Shown here piece by piece: positions 12,971-15,671 of a DNA stretch of 15,671 bases. The first letter of the stretch is position 1. The number at the start of each line of letters is the position of its first letter. The stretch spans positions 1-15,671 of the forward strand of contig CANQZH010000009.1 in assembly GCA_947628245.1 (NCBI GenBank). Reading direction: 5' to 3'. The stretch comes from an uncultured Bacilli bacterium (GTDB taxonomy: Bacteria > Bacillota_I > Bacilli_A > RF39 > UBA660). The notes under the pieces were generated by a model. It did not search any database, was not told where the DNA came from, and worked only from the letters and a program-made list of their open reading frames with translations. The position numbers and the translations under genes were made by a program.

Positions 12971-14912
12971 AGTGTCTACTAAATTCTCTTCCATAAAATA
13001 TTTCTTCCATTTTAGCTGTAATTTCTCCAATTGAAGCATACTCATAACCTTGACCTAAATACTTAATAATACAATCTTTTAAATCATATTGACTACTTAA
13101 TTTTTGTAAAGCTACGCGATCTTTAAATCTATCTGTAAAATATAATAAATCTCCATCTTGTAAAAGATGTCGTAAAGCTAGATTAGCTTGTCCTTTATTA
13201 TACATATTAGCTGTATTAATATAAGCTCTTTTTAAAGTATCAATAAATAAATCTAAATTAAAATCAATATTTTCAGTATTAGTTTTTACTATACTTTTTA
13301 CATATAATTTAATAGCTTCTTGATCATTATAATAAAAGATATTTCTTGATTTTAAATAATTTTTAATTAAAGACATTACTAAATTAGGTGGTACATTATT
13401 TGTTAAATTATCTCTTGCATTTTCATTTCTTGTAAAACCGGTATTTTTACCCATCATTATATAATTTAATAAAGCTGGTACACCGTATCCTGGATGATAT
13501 TTTTCCGTTATTACTACAGCATCTTCTAAACATTGACTTTGATCTAATTTTTGTGAAATACCTTTACCTAAAATAGTATTAACATAAATTTCAATAGCTT
13601 TTTCATCTTTAGAATAAAAAATATTTTTAGCATTTAAATAATTTTTAATTAAAGGGATAACTAAATTAGGTGGCACATTATTTATTAAATTATTTCTGGC
13701 ATTTTCTTTTCTAGTAAAACCAGTATATTTACCAACATTTATATATTCTAGTAAAGCAGGCACTCCAAATCCTGGATGATATTTTTCCGTTATTATAATT
13801 GCATCTTCTAAATAATGCATTTTTTCATTATTATTTTCTTTAATACTTTTATTTACTATTTTTTGAACATATTTTTCAATAGCATCTTTATCATTTGAAA
13901 AAGGAGTAGACTGTTCAATTAAATATTTTCTTATTAAAGATATTACCATATTAGAAGGAACATATTTAACTAAACTTGCATAAGCATTATTTTCATTAAC
14001 AAAATTAGCTTTATTTCCTCTTATATAATTATTAATCGCTTCTACTATATAATAATCAGGATGATATTTAGCTGTTATTTTAATAGCTCGTTCTAAATAA
14101 AATTTTGGATTTGTAATTCTTTTTCGACTATCATCATAAACATCTTTTGCTTTTTCATTAGCAAATTCATAAAATTCATTAATTTTAAAATGTTTTTTAG
14201 TAGTTTTTTCTAAAAGACGATATATATCTTTTTTATCCAAATCAGACATATTAGGTATACATTCACTGATATAAGCATTTAAAGTTTTAAGATTTAAATC
14301 AGTTAATCTATTTTTAGTTTTTAACATATAAACTAAATTAGCAATCATTTCACATAAAGTAAAATTAAATGATAAAGAATTATCCATAGCCATTCCAATA
14401 CCCTTATTATTAGGTAAAAAAGGATTAACATTTAATAAATTTTTAGATAAGAAAGGATCACTTTGGATAAAATTAATTATTTTATTAGCGTCTTCTATTG
14501 TATTTACTCGAATAACTAAATCATCATTTCTAATATAATGAGATATTTTAGAAAGATGTTCTATGTTTTTAAATGCAATAAAATCAAATATTTTTTCAGC
14601 TGCTATAACTATATGATCACTATTATAAGGAATATATAATTTTATTTCATTTCCTTTTATTTTACCATTTTTAAAATTTAAAAAATTCCAATTATTTATC
14701 TCATATAGACTAATATTAGGATTATTTTTGAAATGTTCATATAAGATAGGATATTTATCTGTAATCATATCAAACCGTTCTTTTAATTCAGGAATATTAT
14801 ATCTTATTAATAAAGAATATATAAATTTTGGTGATAAATTTTTACTAGGATTATCCAAAGCAAATTGTTTAACTGTTTTTAAGAAATTTTCCATTAATTC
14901 ATAATTATTCAT
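12969..14912 (-). CDS. 647-aa repeat protein, N-terminal region HopA1-like by eye
   Basis: No signal peptide or membrane segment, so it is cytosolic unless exported by an unknown route. Residues 1-80 are helical. Residues ~88-195 read NEIKLYIPYNS, an amphipathic helix, HLSKISHYIRNDDLVIRV, a helix, PFLPNNKGIGMAMD and SFNFTLCEMIANLV, an order like that of the HopA1 effector family (strand, helix, Lys strand, 'R-x-D-x-xVxY', 'P...GiGlA', 'SFG...ia'). This resemblance is from memory and unproven. Residues 272-553 hold three ~95-residue repeats and 579-619 a decayed fourth; the core motif is TEKYHPGYGVPALLNYI, GFTRNENAR, NNVPPNLVxxLIKNYL. The function is unknown; the helical repeats may bind protein. 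ATG 14912 follows GAGGAAAA; it starts 2 bases after the 67-aa gene, so the two are coupled. Confidence 0.8.
   Translation of the reverse strand: MNNYELMENFLKTVKQFALDNPSKNLSPKFIYSLLIRYNIPELKERFDMITDKYPILYEHFKNNPNISLYEINNWNFLNFKNGKIKGNEIKLYIPYNSDHIVIAAEKIFDFIAFKNIEHLSKISHYIRNDDLVIRVNTIEDANKIINFIQSDPFLSKNLLNVNPFLPNNKGIGMAMDNSLSFNFTLCEMIANLVYMLKTKNRLTDLNLKTLNAYISECIPNMSDLDKKDIYRLLEKTTKKHFKINEFYEFANEKAKDVYDDSRKRITNPKFYLERAIKITAKYHPDYYIVEAINNYIRGNKANFVNENNAYASLVKYVPSNMVISLIRKYLIEQSTPFSNDKDAIEKYVQKIVNKSIKENNNEKMHYLEDAIIITEKYHPGFGVPALLEYINVGKYTGFTRKENARNNLINNVPPNLVIPLIKNYLNAKNIFYSKDEKAIEIYVNTILGKGISQKLDQSQCLEDAVVITEKYHPGYGVPALLNYIMMGKNTGFTRNENARDNLTNNVPPNLVMSLIKNYLKSRNIFYYNDQEAIKLYVKSIVKTNTENIDFNLDLFIDTLKRAYINTANMYNKGQANLALRHLLQDGDLLYFTDRFKDRVALQKLSSQYDLKDCIIKYLGQGYEYASIGEITAKMEEIFYGREFSRH
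13254..14099 (-). repeat. Three tandem ~282-bp repeats in the 647-aa gene
   Basis: Repeat 1 is 13815-14099 (residues 272-366), repeat 2 is 13533-13814 (367-460) and repeat 3 is 13254-13532 (461-553). They begin YLERAIKIT, YLEDAIIIT and CLEDAVVIT. Repeats 2 and 3 are much closer to each other than to repeat 1, so the array probably grew by stepwise duplication. Confidence 0.92.
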
Positions 14913-14914
14913 CT

Positions 14915-15118
14915 TTAATTTTCCTCATCTATAATTGGTATTTGTTTAGTATTATTTAATTCAATTTCTTTAGTATCCTCTAAATCATTTTTTAATTCAT
15001 CAATTGCTAACTCCATTGTATTTTCTAAATTAATATCGTTGCCAAAATCAATATCCTCATCACTAACTATTGGAACTTCTATTTCTTTATCTTTAAAAAT
15101 CCATTTTTCATTCTTCAT
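14915..15118 (-). CDS. Acidic 67-aa protein, operon partner of the repeat protein
   Basis: Begins MKNEKWIFKDKEIEVPIVSD; over a third of the remainder is Asp or Glu (DEDIDFGNDINLENTMELAI, ELKNDLEDTKEIEL), ending IPIIDEEN. Probably one amphipathic helix with disordered ends. No family recognised. Its stop lies 2 bases before the ATG of the 647-aa gene, and the RBS of that gene is inside its own last codons. The tight coupling and charge would suit a small adaptor, chaperone or inhibitor of the repeat protein, but this is inference. ATG 15118 follows GGTGAG. Confidence 0.78.
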   Translation of the reverse strand: MKNEKWIFKDKEIEVPIVSDEDIDFGNDINLENTMELAIDELKNDLEDTKEIELNNTKQIPIIDEEN

Positions 15119-15153
15119 ATTCTCACCATCTTTATTTTAGCAAAAAACTAGTA

Positions 15154-15183
15154 ATTATAAAAGAGGAAAGATGACTACCCCAA
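15154..15183 (-). promoter_or_regulatory. Probable promoter of the 67-aa / 647-aa operon
   Basis: On the - strand TTGGGG (15183-15178), 18-base spacer, TATAAT (15159-15154), 36 bases before ATG 15118. It begins right where the upstream terminator ends. Confidence 0.45.
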
Positions 15184-15186
15184 AAT

Positions 15187-15211
15187 AAAAAATCTAGTAA
15201 TAAATACTAGA
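15187..15211 (-). terminator. Rho-independent terminator after the 84-aa gene
   Basis: On the - strand TCTAGTA (15211-15205), 5-base loop, TACTAGA (15199-15193), then TTTTTT (15192-15187). It separates the 84-aa gene from the 67-aa/647-aa operon. The 75 bases between the 84-aa stop and this hairpin hold only a small GCTT/AAGC stem-loop (15228-15238). Confidence 0.85.
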
Positions 15212-15286
15212 AACATTATAATAAATTGCTTAATAAGCGAATAAATTTTTAATGACACGATAATAGAACAAGTTTCTAAATTTTAA

Positions 15287-15541
15287 TTATCTACTTTTTC
15301 TTATTCCTAAGGCGTCTTTAACTTTAGAAATTGTTTCAGCATTTGGATGAAGATATTCTGTTATGCTAATGCCATAATTTTGTTGTAATTCTTCTTCATT
15401 AATATCTTCTAATATCCCAATCAAATCAATCAATTGCTCTATATAAGGATTTCTTGTTACACTAGTAGTTTGTGCTTCTTCAAAACTATTAATGATATCA
15501 TAATCTTTTGATTCAGGATTACTAAACTCTTTAAACTCCAT
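15287..15541 (-). CDS. Hypothetical 84-aa acidic protein
   Basis: Begins MEFKEFSNPESKDYDIINSF; a helical middle (PYIEQLIDLIGILEDINEEE), then ISITEYLHPNAETISKVKDA and a basic end GIRKSR. No signal peptide, membrane segment or Cys. The end looks like a small helix-turn-helix-sized unit (YLHPNAETISKVKDALGI), but no family is recognised. A strong RBS AAGGAG (15553-15548) precedes ATG 15541. It lies 54 bases after the 3' end of tRNA-Trp on the same strand with no good promoter between them, so it is probably made from the same transcript as the tRNA. Confidence 0.75.
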   Translation of the reverse strand: MEFKEFSNPESKDYDIINSFEEAQTTSVTRNPYIEQLIDLIGILEDINEEELQQNYGISITEYLHPNAETISKVKDALGIRKSR

Positions 15542-15564
15542 AATTATCTCCTTAATTTATATCG

Positions 15565-15583
15565 ACAAACCTACTAAGTTTGT
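15565..15583 (-). other. Hairpin between tRNA-Trp and the 84-aa gene
   Basis: ACAAAC and GTTTGT flank a 7-base loop in the 54-base spacer. There is no T run, so this is not a terminator; it may mark or protect the 5' end after tRNA processing. Confidence 0.4.
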
Positions 15584-15595
15584 TTTCAAACACAT

Positions 15596-15669
15596 TGGCA
15601 GGGGATGAGAGAATCGAACTCCCAACTAAAGTTTTGGAGACTCCTATTATACCATTTAACTAATCCCCT
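15596..15669 (-). tRNA. tRNA-Trp (anticodon CCA)
   Basis: A complete cloverleaf of 74 bases with CCA encoded. Acceptor AGGGGAT/ATCCCCT with discriminator G; D arm GTTA-AATGGTA-TAAT; anticodon arm GGAGT-CTCCAAA-ACTTT with anticodon CCA at positions 34-36; variable loop AGTT; T arm GGGAG-TTCGATT-CTCTC. The anticodon stem has two G-T pairs. Its reading of UGG only fits the standard code. Confidence 0.96.
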
Positions 15670-15671
15670 AA

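Noticed and set aside
15596..15669. tRNA-Trp as an integration (att) site for a mobile island
   Set aside because: No integrase gene and no second copy of the tRNA 3' end was seen in the window; the idea needs the flanking sequence.
1..15671. CRISPR array, insertion sequence or riboswitch
   Set aside because: No short regularly spaced repeats, no transposase other than the Rpn-type gene, and no intergenic region longer than about 170 bases or with a recognisable aptamer.

Overview
This is a very AT-rich stretch of chromosome with short spacers, AGGAG-type ribosome binding sites, A+T-rich hairpin terminators, secreted proteins with Gram-positive signal peptides or lipoboxes, and a CCA-encoded tRNA-Trp with anticodon CCA. 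Together these point to a low-GC Gram-positive (Bacillota, most likely a Bacilli / Mollicutes-related gut-type lineage). All 18 protein-gene ends in the window are TAA. Trp is written TGG and the Trp tRNA reads only UGG, so I used the standard bacterial code. The taxonomic guess is inference; the window holds no rRNA or other decisive marker.

Layout on the + strand from the left: the 3' part of a Clp/Hsp100 unfoldase (1-1047); a strong consensus promoter and a 915-aa secreted multidomain surface protein (1138-3885); a small DUF378-type membrane protein on the - strand (3980-4183); a two-domain lipoprotein (4288-5367); a convergent Rpn/PDDEXK-type nuclease gene on the - strand (5415-6245); then a run of single-gene units each with its own terminator and promoter: an orphan 194-aa protein, a membrane-anchored thioredoxin-like protein without cysteines, a CtpA-type S41 protease, and the nucleoside tri-/diphosphatase NtdP (DUF402). 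The secE-nusG pair follows (9412-10172), without rpmG before it or rplK/rplA after it.

A - strand group then reads leftward: an orphan basic 65-aa protein, thymidine kinase, and a CwlJ/SleB-like cell-wall hydrolase with no signal peptide (10200-11513). A + strand NlpC/P60-type cysteine peptidase with a Big_2-like domain sits at 11611-12933. The right end is a leftward accessory cassette: tRNA-Trp (15596-15669), an 84-aa orphan, a terminator, then a two-gene operon of a very acidic 67-aa protein and a 647-aa protein with three clear plus one decayed ~95-residue repeats and an N-terminal region that resembles, by eye, the HopA1 effector family.

Several products concern the envelope: the beta-helix/Ig-like/FN3 surface protein, the lipoprotein, the S41 protease, the two wall hydrolases, and small membrane proteins. 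The secE/nusG, tdk, ntdP and tRNA genes are housekeeping. The most unusual element is the 647-aa repeat protein and its small partners. Several start codons were moved inward from the longest possible frame because a good ribosome binding site precedes the later start: 4183, 6245, 6398, 9412, 10622, 11513, 11611.
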